Below are positions 39,521 to 50,209 of a stretch of DNA of 64,000 nt, in pieces; the stretch's first letter is position 1; every line of letters starts with the position of its first letter. This DNA is from Eriocheir sinensis (Eukaryota > Arthropoda > Malacostraca > Decapoda > Varunidae): contig NC_066517.1 of the NCBI RefSeq assembly GCF_024679095.1, forward strand, positions 19,772,893-19,836,892. Direction: 5' to 3'. The notes under the pieces were generated by a model, which did not search any database, was not told the DNA's origin, and saw only the letters and a program-made list of their open reading frames with translations. Position numbers and translations under genes: made by a program.

Positions 39521-40165
39521 AGGGGCTACTTGTAACGAGGCTCCGGGTCAGGATTGTTCTCCAGTGCGCGGAGGCTCCTCGGGAGCCACGCGTGGTCCCT
39601 GTCCGGGACCTCTCTATGGAGCGCAAGAAGGTCCTGAAATTGATCCCAGCCCTCGGTCGCCATGCGCCTCCAGATGGACGACGCCATCTGATGGAGTCGC
39701 ACGTTCACGGCAGGATGGCGGCCTCCTCGTGGAGGGAGCGCGAGGTCCTAAATTCATCCCACATCACATTGAAAACAAACCTTAGTGCCGCGTTCTGGAC
39801 TTTCTGAAGCCGGTTGAGGTTCAAGATCCCGGAAACGATACAGCAGGGAGAGCGCCGCCCTCGCCTTCGCCACCCTCTCGGTGACATGGGGAGTGAACCA
39901 CAGAGTTATATATTAGAGGGTTTAACTCCAATCTCTCGCTACGGTATATAACTCTGTGGAGTGAACCCATGTTTGGAGATCTTGAGACCGAGAAGGCGTC
40001 CCTGTGTGCGAAAGTCGATGATCTCATCGTCGACAATGAGCGGGGCGGGAGTTCTGGTCCCCAAAGGTATGACGATGAACTTCGCCATGTTTGTCCGTAT
40101 CTTCCATGCTTTTTCGAAGCCCCCACCAACACTGGTGATCTCCCTACCCACACGGGCGTTGAGCA
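39521..40165 (-). mobile_element. Degenerate non-LTR retrotransposon fragment (RT C-terminal part)
   Basis: Minus-strand peptides include KIRTNMAKFIVIPLG, LGLKISKHGFTP, and further on LNLNRLQKVQNAALRFVFNV and WRRMATEGWDQF. These are the regions after the reverse-transcriptase catalytic core in Jockey/CR1-type elements (thumb and the Q..QNxALR(F/L) motif). The frame is broken by a 58-bp insertion at 39900-39957 and by other shifts. It separates the pseudogene body from its promoter. Confidence 0.75.
39900..39957. mobile_element. 58-bp inverted-repeat element with 10-bp target duplication
   Basis: Perfect 13-bp terminal inverted repeats (acagagttatata at 39900-39912, tatataactctgt at 39945-39957) flanked by the direct repeat ggagtgaacc at 39890-39899 and 39958-39967. 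Removing the element and one copy of the repeat rejoins the LINE frame (HGFTP then HVTERV). It is therefore a very small MITE-like insertion. Superfamily unknown. Confidence 0.8.
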
Positions 40166-40215
40166 TTTCACGAGAGTCTGTACGGACTCCTGCCGCCGTG
40201 CCGCTTATATACCGA
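40160..40215 (-). promoter_or_regulatory. Orphaned promoter of pseudogene copy 0
   Basis: Minus TATATAA (plus 40205-40211) with tgccgccgtgccgc and gtctgtacggactcc matches the promoter and initiator region of the intact copies at 43590-43627. The initiator is changed from TCAGT. No gene body follows because the LINE fragment lies at its place. Confidence 0.75.
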
Positions 40216-40470
40216 GGTATTCTATGCCATGTTAGGCGACATAGACATGATCATTTGTTTACAGGCTGCAGCATTAATGACTGAGCCAGCACGAAACATA
40301 AGTCTCGTCACTTCTTCACAACGAGACGAGATGCTGCAAGGGAACTGAGTGTCGTCCACCAATCGACGTGACTCCAGGACACGAGGGCAGCTCCAGCCGG
40401 AACAGGTGCGCTCCCTCCCTCCAGCCAAGGTTTCCGATGCTCACTCACTCCCCAAAACGAGGAATCAACA
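40216..40470. other. Upstream region of copy 0, shared with copy 1
   Basis: About 230 bp (catgatcatttgt, acaggctgc, cgagatgctgcaa, gactccaggacacgagggca) recur at 43985-44220 upstream of copy 1 but not at copies 2-4. Confidence 0.8.
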
Positions 40471-41270
40471 TAATAAACCATTCTGAGAGGAGTCATGTCT
40501 CATTGTCATAGGCTATAATGCGTCCTAGGGATGAATGTATAAGAGTGATATGTTAATGAGTAAGTACAGTAGAAACCTTAATAACACCTCTTAATGGAGA
40601 AATAAGGTGACCAGGTGGGAAAAACTGAGCTAGTAAGTACATTATTTTTTACATATTTTTGTTATAACTATTTACATGGGTAATTCTAGGTTATAATGTA
40701 TAAATAAGGCATGTACATTAACATATGTGTACATCAAATCCTTAATAATCTCTCATAATGGAGAAATAAGAGGAAAAATGGAGCCAGGCTGTGGAGCTTG
40801 GGTGGAGTCACAATCGGTGTGCTCCTTTTTTTGTGCGTGCCGTGCTGGGTTGTTACAATATGTCCCAGGCTTTGTGAAGGAAAATACCTGAAAAGATCCA
40901 CGCAGAAGCTAGGTTTGGCTTTAGCAGTTGTTAACCAGCTTAAAAATATGAAAAAGTGTCGATCGGTCCACCACTACCACCCGCCTCCTCCCAGGGTTTT
41001 GCCAAAGATCTATAGAATTCTTCTCTAATATTAATACCACATCATATTAAAACTACCTGTACAACTATTACATGTTTTAGAGAACACCACATTTCATATA
41101 ATATTATGATGTGTAAATCCTTGAATAAAACCAAGATTCGAATGAGATTCTTGCTGGCGTTTTTTTTTTTTTTTGTTTTTTTTAGGAGAGAGGGTGAAGA
41201 GAACAAGAAGTTAGAGGAAGATAAAAAGGGGGGAATATAAAGACAGGAGAAGTAGATAGCTTAATGGACG
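40471..41270. other. Spacer without recognised features
   Basis: A/T-rich sequence with a weak internal duplication (cttaataacacctcttaatggagaaataag at about 40571 and cttaataatctctcataatggagaaataag at 40740, offset 169 bp). No gene found. Confidence 0.6.
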
Positions 41271-42540
41271 ACCACCGTTGCATGAGGTTTTTTAGGATGT
41301 TGGATCTTTTTAGATGTTTTTAGAGTGTTGAGATGTGTGTTTGTTTGGAGTTAACACAAAATGTGTTTAAGTGTTACCTGATGATACAGGAGTTTGTGGT
41401 AGTGACTTGTCTGGTTGTGAATATTGTTTTTGCATAAGGCCACTTAGTAGTATAATGGGGTTGGCAAAGTTTGTAGGTGTTTTAAGCTGCTGGGGAACGC
41501 AGCATGAAAAGTCCTGTTGTCCTGGTGATTTTGCATTATCGCATCTTCCGCAGGGATGTTTAGAGTTAAGAGTCTTTCCCATATCTTTTCTGCCTTCAGG
41601 TGAAGCCTGATGTTGAGTGGTAGAGTTTTCGTTCTTTGGTGTAGGTCTTCTGTAGTGAGGGTGTATGGGTATCGCTGATTCGTTGCAAATCTTAGTGCTT
41701 TGTTTTGTATTACTTGGAGTTTGCTGAGCTGTGTCTTACTTAGTGCGTGGGTTGGTACTGGTAGGTACTCAAGGACGGGAAGTACAAGGGTCTTCACAAG
41801 GTGTGTCTTGGTCTTTGTTGGCATGTCTGCAAATCGGTATAGTTTCTTAAGGGAGCAATATGTCTTCGCTGGGAGACGTGGTCACATAGCCCCTTCTGGA
41901 TATTGTCAGGCCCAGTATTTTGCCTCTGTCAGCAGTGCGGTGTCTGCCCGCTGTGGTGACGAGTTCCTCGAATTTTCTGGAGCCGAGGCGGAGGATAATG
42001 AATTTAGACTGATTCGTCTGAATTTTCCATTGCTTTTCATATGTATTGACTGCCTCGACTCCTCGTATTACAGCTCTTTGTGCCATATTAACTGATGGGC
42101 CTTGATAGCCAAGTATCTGTGTGATGTCGTCGGCGTACGTGACGTTCGTGCCAACGACAGGGGGTGGTATGTCTCTCGTGTGTATTGAGAAAAGTGTTGG
42201 GGATAGCACACTGCCCTGAGGGACCCCACAGCGCAAGGCAAAGCTGTCGCCCTAGGTAATTTCCACTCTTATTCTCGCCCTTCTGTCGTCTAGAAAGTTA
42301 CACAGTAATCTTTCTAGAGCGACAGGGAGGTCGAGTTGAAGGATTTTGTACTTTAAACCTAGGTGCCAGACTTTGTCAAAGGCTTTTGTGATATCCCTCA
42401 TGACAATGTGGCATTGTCCTTTATCAGCTTTGTGCTGGGCAATTGTTTCTGTTGTAAGAGCAAGAGCGTGTTCAGTTCCTCTGCTTTGTCTGAAGCCAAA
42501 TTGTAAGGGGTAATGTAGAGTGTTGTCCTCCCTAACGATA
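41271..42540 (-). mobile_element. Degenerate non-LTR retrotransposon (reverse transcriptase)
   Basis: Minus-strand frames show reverse-transcriptase motifs in order: FGFRQSRGTEHAL, RDITKAFDKVWH, LRCGVPQGSVLSPTLFSI, the catalytic box TYADDITQI, KIQTNQSKFIILRLG, LGLTISRRGY, then LQVIQNKALRFATNQRYPY. This is the order of Jockey/CR1-like LINEs. An in-frame stop precedes GVPQGS and frames shift near 41840. No endonuclease part is present, so it is a 5'-truncated dead copy, distinct from the element at 55633. Confidence 0.85.
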
Positions 42541-42886
42541 ATAATAAACTCTTATTTTCTTCTTCCTACTTTCTTTTTTATCATAATCCTTTATTCATCC
42601 ATACATTTTTTTTTCTTCCTCCTCCTCTCACTTTTCCTTTTCCTAATTCTCTTCCTCCTCCTCCTCCTCCTCCATCGCCTCCCCTACTAGTGTAAGCAGA
42701 TTTTGTAAATATATTTTTAGTAAAGAAACCAGAACAAAATTCTCAATCAGCATAATATTTCTTTCATTTCATCCCTGGTAGCGTTCCTCAATCCAGTTCC
42801 TAATGTATGAAAAGTAAACTAGACAACAAGCCGTTGCTAACTACTTCTTACTGTAGGAAGGAAAACAAATCTTTAAAGAGCCGCTC
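42541..42886 (-). other. 3' flank of peptide gene copy 1
   Basis: Holds the unit-edge sequence taacgataataataaactct and CCT-rich DNA shared with later units, without GT tract and SINE. Ends at the poly(A) signal. Confidence 0.75.
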
Positions 42887-42892
42887 TTTATT
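42887..42892 (-). promoter_or_regulatory. Poly(A) signal of copy 1
   Basis: AATAAA on the minus strand, about 48 bp after the stop codon. Confidence 0.8.
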
Positions 42893-42939
42893 TTAGAGTA
42901 TTCGTGAACGTTCGTAAGACAGTCGAAAGGGCTGTAGCA

Positions 42940-43565
42940 TTACCGTCCGTACCCATAGCCATAGCTGGGCCGGTAGTAGCTGTTGTGTCTGTATCCGAAT
43001 CCGGGCTCAGCCTCAGCCTCGGGCTCAGCGCTCCTCTTGCCGAGGTAATGACCGCCATGGCCATAGCTGGGGCGGTAGTAGTGGGTGTGGTGTCCGTATC
43101 CGAATCCGGGCTCAGCCTCAGCCACGGGGTCGGCGCTCCTCTTGCCGAGGTAATGACCGCCATGGCCATAGCTGGGGCGGTAGTAGTGGGTGTGGTGTCC
43201 GTATCCGAATCCGGGCTCAGCCTCAGCCACGGGTTCGGCGCTCACTGCCAGAAGGCAGAAGCCCACCAGGACGGTAGCTACAGCCTGTGAGGAAGAACAG
43301 GAAGAATAAGTCACGTCCAGAGGCACGCAGCTCCCCTCGACCTAACAGCCCTACGGCGGGGCTGCGGGAGGCACCTCCAAGGAGAAAAAGATTCAACTTA
43401 GCAATAAACTCTAGCAGCAACAAATGTAGACTCCCGACACTCTGGTAACTACGGCTCTCACGCCCGGGCACCAGCTGCTGCCTGGATGGAGCAAGGAAGT
43501 AAAGATAGCGACAAGCTGCCTGTGGGAGCACAGCTGAAGGCAGCCACACTCACCGCGATCTTCAT
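42940..43565 (-). CDS. Secreted repeat-peptide precursor, copy 1 (3 units)
   Basis: Coding join on the minus strand: exon 1 43554-43565 (MKIA), intron 43285-43553 with gtgagt and ctcacag, exon 2 42940-43284; 118 residues. The start is chosen because only exon 1 gives a signal peptide: MKIAAVATVLVGFCLLAVSA, with cleavage expected after Ala20. The mature part has three units starting (S)AEP/EPV..EAEPGFGYG and carrying YYRPSYGHGGHYLGKR; the last ends SYGYGYGR-stop. Lys-Arg after Gly is a prohormone-convertase site followed by amidation, so products such as ...GGHYL-amide are predicted. No known peptide family was recognised; a glycine/tyrosine/histidine-rich antimicrobial or cuticle-associated secreted protein is the alternative. 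TATA box, TCAGT initiator and AATAAA are present. Confidence 0.85.
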
Positions 43566-43597
43566 GTCGACCAGGTGGAGAGACCAGCTTCGACTGT

Positions 43598-43627
43598 ACT
43601 GACTCCCGCCGCCGGGCCGCTTATATA
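43598..43627 (-). promoter_or_regulatory. Core promoter of copy 1 (TATA plus Inr)
   Basis: Minus TATATAA at 43621-43627 and the arthropod initiator TCAGT at 43598-43602; the initiator A (43600) is 27 bp from the first T of the TATA box. The start codon follows 35 bp downstream, giving a short 5' UTR. Confidence 0.85.
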
Positions 43628-44329
43628 CCGCGCCGCGTGAGGCCAGGGTCGCCCGACAGTTTTCTCCCCAGCTTGGCTCATCGGCTTTTCCGGAGGGAGG
43701 AGGCAGGGGCGCCATGGCCAAAGTTACGTGTTGCTGACAGCCTAGGCTGCCTCTCTCCCTCCAACTCGTCCAGGAGAGTCCTTCTCTGGTACATCAACCA
43801 TCCTCCCTCGTCTGTTCCATCTCCAATGACAGTCCTTCCCTGTGACAATGTAACATACCTCCTCCTCCTCCTCCTCCTCCTACTCCTCCTATTCCTCCTC
43901 CTCCTCCTATTCCTCCTCCACTGCCTCCTTTTCTTCCTCCTCCTATTCCATAACTGCGTTCATGCGTTGTGAGAGACGGAGTTGTTGCACGAGGCACGGA
44001 CATACAAACATGATCATTTGTGTACAGGCTGCGTTGGTGACTCAGCCAGCACGAACTATATAGCGTATCGTCACTTCTGCACAACAAGACGAGATGCTGC
44101 AAAGGAACTAAAGGTCATCCACCCCTCCACGTGACTCCAGGACACGAGGGCAGTTCCAGCCGGAACAGGCGCGCTCCCTTCCTCCAGCCAAGGTATCCCA
44201 TGCACACTCACTCAACAACACTAATGAATATTCTGGGCTGCGAGAGGGCTTCTACTTTTTCTTCTCCTTTTTCTTCTACCTCTTCTTCATTTACTTCTTC
44301 TTTTTGTTCTTCATCAAAATAATCATCTT

Positions 44330-44363
<34 letters not shown>

Positions 44364-44500
44364 TTGATCTTGTCCTTGTTCTTCCTCTACCTCACATTTC
44401 TTGCCTTTCTATTTGAATCAACTTTCTGTATCAACAAAAAAAAAACCATTGGAAGAAGAAGTAAGAAGACATAATAATAGGCTGAGTGACGTCAATGGTA
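43628..44500. other. Upstream region of copy 1 and spacer
   Basis: CCT trinucleotides 43859-43945, then the upstream block shared with copy 0 (43985-44220), then T/C-rich and ATC-repeat DNA (44333-44365). No gene seen. Confidence 0.7.
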
Positions 44501-44504
44501 ACAC

Positions 44505-45404
44505 ACGAACAGGTAAATAGCAAAACAGGTAAATAGCAAAACAGGTAAATAGTAAAACAGGTAAACAGCACAACAGATAAATAGTAAAACAGGTAAACAT
44601 CACAACAGGTAAATAGTAAAACAGGTTAATAGCAAAACAGGTAAATAATAAAACATGTAAATAGCAAAACAGGTAAATAATAAAACAGGTAAATAGCAGA
44701 ACAGGTAAATAATAAAACAGGTAAACAGCAAAACAGGTAAATAATAAAACAGGTAAGTAATAAAATAGGTAAATAGCAAAACAGGAACAGCAAAACAGGT
44801 AAATAATAAAGCAGGTAAACAGCAAAACAGGTAAATAGCAAAACAGGTAAATAATAAAACAGGTAAACAGCAAAACAGGTAAATAGCAAAACAGGTAAAT
44901 AATACAACAGGTAAACAGCAAAACAGGTAAATAATAAAACAGGTAAACAGCAAAACAGGTAAATAATGAAACAGGTAAACAGCAAAACAGGTAAATAATA
45001 AAACAGGTAAACAGCAAAACAGGTAAATAATAAAACAGGTAAACAGCAAAACAGGTAAACAGCAAAACAGGTAAATAATAAAACAGGTAAACAGCAAAAC
45101 AGGTAAATAGCAAAACAAGTAAACAGCAAAACAGGTAAATAGCAAAACAAGTAAACAGCAAAACAGGTAAATAGCAAAACAGGTAAATAGCAAAACAAGT
45201 AAACAGCAAAAGAGGTAAACAGCAAAACAGGTAAACAGCAAAACAGGTAAATAATAAAACAGGTAAACAGCAAAACAGGTAAATAGCAAAACAACTAAAC
45301 AGCAAAACAGGTGAATAGCAAAACAAGTAAACAGCAAAACAGGTAAATAGCAAAACAGGTAAATAGCAAAACAGGTAAACAACAAAACAGGTAAATAGTA
45401 AAAC
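44505..45404. repeat. 15-bp minisatellite, left half
   Basis: About 60 units of aaacaggtaaatagc with variants aataat and aaacagc. Because 15 is divisible by 3 and stops are absent, open frames of over 300 residues appear on the minus strand, but they encode only the repeat. Each unit contains CAG|GTAAA, a consensus-like 5' splice site on the plus strand. Confidence 0.97.
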
Positions 45405-46036
45405 AGCTTCCTCGAGGCTGGGCGTTCTGTACCGTCTCCGCCAGTTCTTCTCCCCCGCACAGTTGCTGTCCATTTACAGGGGCCTTGTCCGCCCTCGTAT
45501 GGAGTATGCATCTCATGTGTGGGGGAGGTCCACTCAAACAGCTCTCCTTGACAAAGTGGAATCAAAGGCTCTTCGTCTCATCAGCTCTACTTCTCAAATT
45601 GATGGTCTTCTACCTCTCAAATTTCGCCGCCATGTTGCCCCTCTTTCTATCTTCTAACGATATTTTCATGCTGACTGCTCTTCTGAACTTGCTAACTGCA
45701 TGCCTCCCCCGCTCCCGCGGCCCCGCTGCACAAGACTTGCTACTCATGCTCATCCCTATAATGTCCAAACCCCTTATGCAAGAGTTAACCAGCATCTTCA
45801 CTCTTTCATCCCTCACTCTGATAAACTCTGGAACAATCTTCCTTCATCTGTATTTCCTCCTGCCTATGACTTGAACTCTTTCAAGAGGAGGGTATCAGGA
45901 CACCTCTCCTCCCGAAATTGACCTCTGATTTCGAACACTCCTTTAACCTCTGTTCTGGAGCAGTAAGTAGCGGGCCTTTTTTTTTTCATTTTTTCATAAC
46001 GCCCTTGCACTGTCTCCATAGCTGTAAAAAAAAAAA
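45405..46036 (+). mobile_element. 5'-truncated LINE 3' end inside the minisatellite
   Basis: Starts at cttcctcgaggctgggcgtt, which is internal in the LINE at 55633-57183 (56550), and ends in gctgtaaaaaaa. Peptides match its 3' ORF end: MLSIYRGLVRPRMEYASHVW, KALRLIS and LWNNLPSSVFPPAYDLNSF, with frameshifts. The minisatellite continues at both sides. The 5' junction shares cag with the target, suggesting microhomology. Confidence 0.9.
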
Positions 46037-46900
46037 AGTAAATAATAAAGCAGGTTAATAGTAATACAGTTAAATAGTAAAACAGGTAAATAATAAAACA
46101 GGTAAACAGCAAAACAGGTAAATAATAAAACAGGTAAACAGCAAAACAGGTAAATAATAAAACAGGGAAACAGCAAAACAGGTAAATAAAAAAACAGGTA
46201 AATAGCAAAACAGGTAAATAGTAAAACAGGGAAACAGCAAAACAGGTAAATAATAAAACAGGGAAACAGCAAAACAGGTAAATAATAAAACAGGTAAACA
46301 GCAAAACAGGTAAATAATAAAACAGGGAAACAGCAAAACAGGTAAATAAAAAAACAGGTAAACAGCAAAACAGGTAAATAGTAAAACAGGGAAACAGCAA
46401 AACAGGTAAATAATAAAACAGGGAAACAGCAAAACAGGTAAATAATAAAACAGGAAAACAGCAAAACAGGTAAATAGTAAAACAGGGAAACAGCAAAACA
46501 GGTAAATAATAAAACAGGAAAACAGCAAAACAGGTAAATAGTAAAACAGGGAAACAGCAAAACAGGTAAATAGTAAAACAGGGAAACAGCAAAACAGGTA
46601 AATAATAAAACAGGTAAACAGCAAAACAGGTAAATAATAAAACAGGTAAACAGCAAAACAGGTAAATAATAAAACAGGTAAACAGCAAAACAGGTAAATA
46701 GTAAAACAGGGAAACAGCAAAACAGGTAAATAATAAAACAGGTAAACAGCAAAACAGGTAAATAATAAAACAGGTAAACAGCAAAACAGGTAAATAATAA
46801 AACAGGGAAACAGCAAAACAGGTAAATAGTAAAACAGGGAAACAGCAAAACAGGTAAATAATAAAACAGGGAAACAGCAAAACAGGTAAATAGTAAGACA
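46037..46900. repeat. 15-bp minisatellite, right half
   Basis: About 57 more units; here many read aaacagggaaacagc, alternating with aaacaggtaaataat in a 30-bp higher-order pattern not seen as clearly on the left. Confidence 0.95.
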
Positions 46901-47280
46901 ACGAAAGCAAAAGAGAATTGATCAATACAAAAAGAGAAAGGTTCCCCTCGATAAAGGGAAAAAAATAAGGACATGATAAAAATCTGAAAAAAGATAACTT
47001 CCGGAAAGGAGGAAATGGAAAAGACAATGAAAACAAAGGGAAAATCAGTACACAAAACCGAGATATTTTCCGCTTGAAATAAATATAAAAAACTACAAGA
47101 ATGAGAAAGAATTGGAAAGTTGTTGAGTTTCCTTACGCCTCCCCTCGCTTCCTTGTTCTCCCCTCCCCAACCTCCCTTCCGTTCTCTCTTGCACAACCTT
47201 CCCGGGACTCGAGGCAACACCCAAGCTAATTTTTACACACAAGAAGGGAAGGCGAGGGAGGAGCTGGAAATGAGATAGGT
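46901..47280. other. Spacer before the first large duplicated unit
   Basis: A-rich, then a short C-rich block around 47140-47220. Nothing recognisable. Confidence 0.6.
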
Positions 47281-47733
47281 AAAGTGTTGAATATTTCTCC
47301 TTTTCTCTACGTTAGTTTCAATTTGTCACCCTCCTCTTCTTCCATCTTCTTCAACTCTTCCTCCTACTTCTTCTTCTACTTCTCTCCTTCCTCCTCCTCC
47401 TCTTCCTCCTCCACTCCTAGCATTTCTATTCTTCTCCTCGCACTCTTAACAAAACAAACATTCAGATATCGGAGTCATTCAGGGAAAATAAAGACGGAAG
47501 AAACAAAGCCAAGAAAAGTGGGAATTGAGAAAAAAAAATGAAAATCGAGAAACAAAGCGATATGGCAATAATGAAGCGGCCGATCGGTGACTGACACACC
47601 GGAGAGTTAACTGACTATACTGATTTTTTGAACGGTTTGATAATTTAACCCTTGACTCGCCACACTTCAGAACAGCAATTAAATATTAATAAAAAATAAA
47701 TAAAAGCACGCCTGGCATTATAATTCTCCGTCT

Positions 47734-47824
<91 letters not shown>

Positions 47825-48402
47825 ACGATAATAACGAGCTCACATTTTCTTCTCCGTAATTTCTTTTTTATCGTCGTCCTTTATTCATCTATTCTTTTTT
47901 TTTTCCATCCCTCCTCCTCTTACTTCTCCTCCTCCTACTTCTCTTCCTCCTCCTCCTCCTCCTTCTCCTCCTCCACTTCCTCCTTTTCCTCTTCTTTGCT
48001 CACCTGTTCACAAATAATCAAGTTACACAGAACACAAAAAGGTGACCTTGCTCAATCAGGTAATTTGTGCTACTAGTAAGGAGAAGAAGAGGAGGAGTAG
48101 GAAGAAGAGGAGGAGGAGGACGAGAATGAGGAGAAGGTAATGGAGAAGGTAATGGAGGAGGTAATGGAGGAGGAGGAGGAGGAGGAGGAGGAGGAGGAGG
48201 AGGAGGAGGAGGAGGAGGAGGAAAAGGAGCTGGAGAAAGAAGGAGGGATTAGGAAGGGGAGGAGGAGGAGGAGGAGGATGACGAGGAAATGGATACGATA
48301 AGAGGAGAAAATTAAGAGGGAAAGTGAGCGTAATTTTTCCTCTCAAGACGATTTGTGGGTTTGATCCTTTGACTTGTTTACTTACCTAATTGAACCAGAA
48401 GG

Positions 48403-48469
<67 letters not shown>

Positions 48470-48486
48470 TCAAGACTGGACTGTAC

Positions 48487-48807
48487 TTTTTTTTTAAGTC
48501 ATAGTCGCCGGTAGACTTTCTTCAGGGCGATGGTGGTCAGCCCAAGCCCGTCATGGCGCAGGCAAGTGTTTATAGTGGCGCCATCTTTTCTTGGCTCATG
48601 CTGTCCCCCGGAGCTCATCCTTGAATCACTTGGACGGTTCCTCTAAAGTCCGGGTTCATGGGTGGTCTTCAGGCCAGCATGTGGGTAGTCTTAGGCCTCT
48701 CGCCGGTGATTATAAAATTAATGTTGGTAGCTACGGATTCGAACCCGGACCGTCCACAACAAGGTGAATGAGAGGCCCGCACGATAACCACCCAGCCTCC
48801 GCCTCCC
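48487..48807 (-). mobile_element. tRNA-derived SINE, unit 1
   Basis: About 320 bp. On the minus strand the head has ggtggttatcgtgcgggc (A-box-like) and gggttcgaatcc (B-box, plus 48735-48746), and the far end is an A tail (plus ttttttttt). Copies at 53408 and 60344 are nearly identical because the whole unit was duplicated. Absent at copies 0 and 1. Confidence 0.85.
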
Positions 48808-49021
48808 ATGCTATATTTTCTATAGTGTCAGTAGCTTTTATAAATATGTTTTTACAAACGAAATCATAGCAAAAGTCTAAATTAGCATAATATTTCTTTC
48901 ATTTCATCCCTGGTGGCGTTCCTCATTCCAGATTTTAATATATGGAAAGAAAACGAGGCAACAAGCCGTTGCTAACTACTTCTTACTGTAGGAAGGAAAA
49001 CAAATCTTTAAAGAGCCGCTC

Positions 49022-49027
49022 TTTATT
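49022..49027 (-). promoter_or_regulatory. Poly(A) signal of copy 2
   Basis: AATAAA on the minus strand, about 48 bp after the stop. Confidence 0.8.
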
Positions 49028-49074
49028 TTAGAGTATTCGTGAACGTTCGTAAGACAGTCGAAAGGGCTGTAGCA

Positions 49075-50006
49075 TTACCGTCCGTACCCATAGCCATAGC
49101 TGGGGCGGTAGTAGCTGTTGTGTCTGTATCCGAATCCGGGCTCAGCCTCAGCCTCGGGCTCAGCGCTCCTCTTGCCGATGTAATGACCGCCATGGCCATA
49201 GCTGGGGCGGTAGTAGCTGTTGTGTCTGTATCCGAATCCGGGCTCAGCCTCAGCTTCGGGCTCAGCGCTCCTCTTGCCGATGTAATGACCGCCATGGCCA
49301 TAGCTGGGGCGGTAGTAGTGGGTGTTGTATCCGTATCCGAATCCAGGCTCAGCCTCAGCTTCGGGCTCAGCGCTCCTCTTGCCGATGTAATGACCGCCAT
49401 GGCCATAGCTGGGGCGGTAGTAGTGGGTGTTGTATCCGTATCCGAATCCAGGCTCAGCCTCAGCCTCGGGCTCAGCGCTCCTCTTGCCGATGTAATGACC
49501 GCCATGGCCATAGCTGGGGCGGTAGTAGCTGCCGTGTCCGTATCCGAATCCGGGCTCAGCCTCAGCTTCGGGCTCAGCGCTCCTCTTGCCGATGTAATGA
49601 CCGCCATGGCCATAGCTGGGGCGGTAGTAGCTGCTGTGTCCGTATCTGAATCCGGGCTCAGCCTCAGCCACGGGTTCGGCGCTCACTGCCAGAAGGCAGA
49701 AGCCCACCAGGACGGTAGCTACAGCCTGCGAGGAAGAAAAGGAAGAATAAGTCACGTCCAGAGGCACGCAGCTCCCCTCGACCTAACAGCCCTACGGCGG
49801 GGCTGCGGGAGGCACCTCCAAGGAGAAAAAGATTCAACTTAGCAATAAACTCTAGCAGCAACAAATGTAGACTCCCGACGCTCTGGTAACTACGGCTCTC
49901 ACGCCCGGGCACCAGCTGCTGCCTGGATGGAGCAAGGACGTAAAGATAGCGACAAGCTGCCTGTGGGAGCACAGCTGAAGGCAGCCACACTCACCGCGAT
50001 CTTCAT
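49075..50006 (-). CDS. Secreted repeat-peptide precursor, copy 2 (6 units)
   Basis: Join: exon 1 49995-50006, intron 49726-49994 (gtgagt, ctcgcag), exon 2 49075-49725; 220 residues. Same signal peptide as copy 1 (cut after Ala20). Six units: the first lacks SA and begins EPVAEAEPGFRYG; five end in HYIGKR; the last ends SYGYGYGR-stop. The variable core before YYRPSYG differs between units: HSS, HGS, YNTH (twice), RHNS (twice). All five internal sites are Gly-Lys-Arg, predicting ...HYI-amide products. All six units keep the acidic EPEAEAEP head or its EPVAEAEP form. Function unknown. Confidence 0.87.
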
Positions 50007-50038
50007 GTCGACCAGGTGGAGAGACCAGCTTCGACTGT

Positions 50039-50068
50039 ACTGACTCCCGCCGCCGGGCCGCTTATATA
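50039..50068 (-). promoter_or_regulatory. Core promoter of copy 2 (TATA plus Inr)
   Basis: Minus TATATAA at 50062-50068 and TCAGT at 50039-50043, identical in sequence and spacing to the other copies. Confidence 0.85.
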
Positions 50069-50209
50069 CCGCGCCGCGTGAGGCCAGGGTCGCCCGACAG
50101 TTTTCTCCCCAGCTTGGCTAACCGGCTTTTCCGGAGGGAGGAGGCAGAGGCGCCATGGCCAGTTACGTGTTGCTGACAGCTTCCCTTGCCCCCCTCCCTC
50201 CCACTTGTT

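Noticed and set aside
44418..47220. Minus-strand open frames of 222-408 codons rich in LFTCFAVYLF
   Set aside because: They run through a 15-bp minisatellite whose period is a multiple of three and lacks stops; the peptides are only the repeat and all three frames are open, so this is not a gene.
48735..48746. tRNA gene suggested by the B-box gggttcgaatcc (three copies)
   Set aside because: The sequence has an A-tail and over 200 bp of non-tRNA body, and I could not fold a full cloverleaf; a tRNA-derived SINE explains it better.
49023..49613. Second minus-strand frame with MAMAVITSARGALSP repeats
   Set aside because: Overlaps the precursor in another frame without a signal peptide; its existence follows from repeat length divisible by three.
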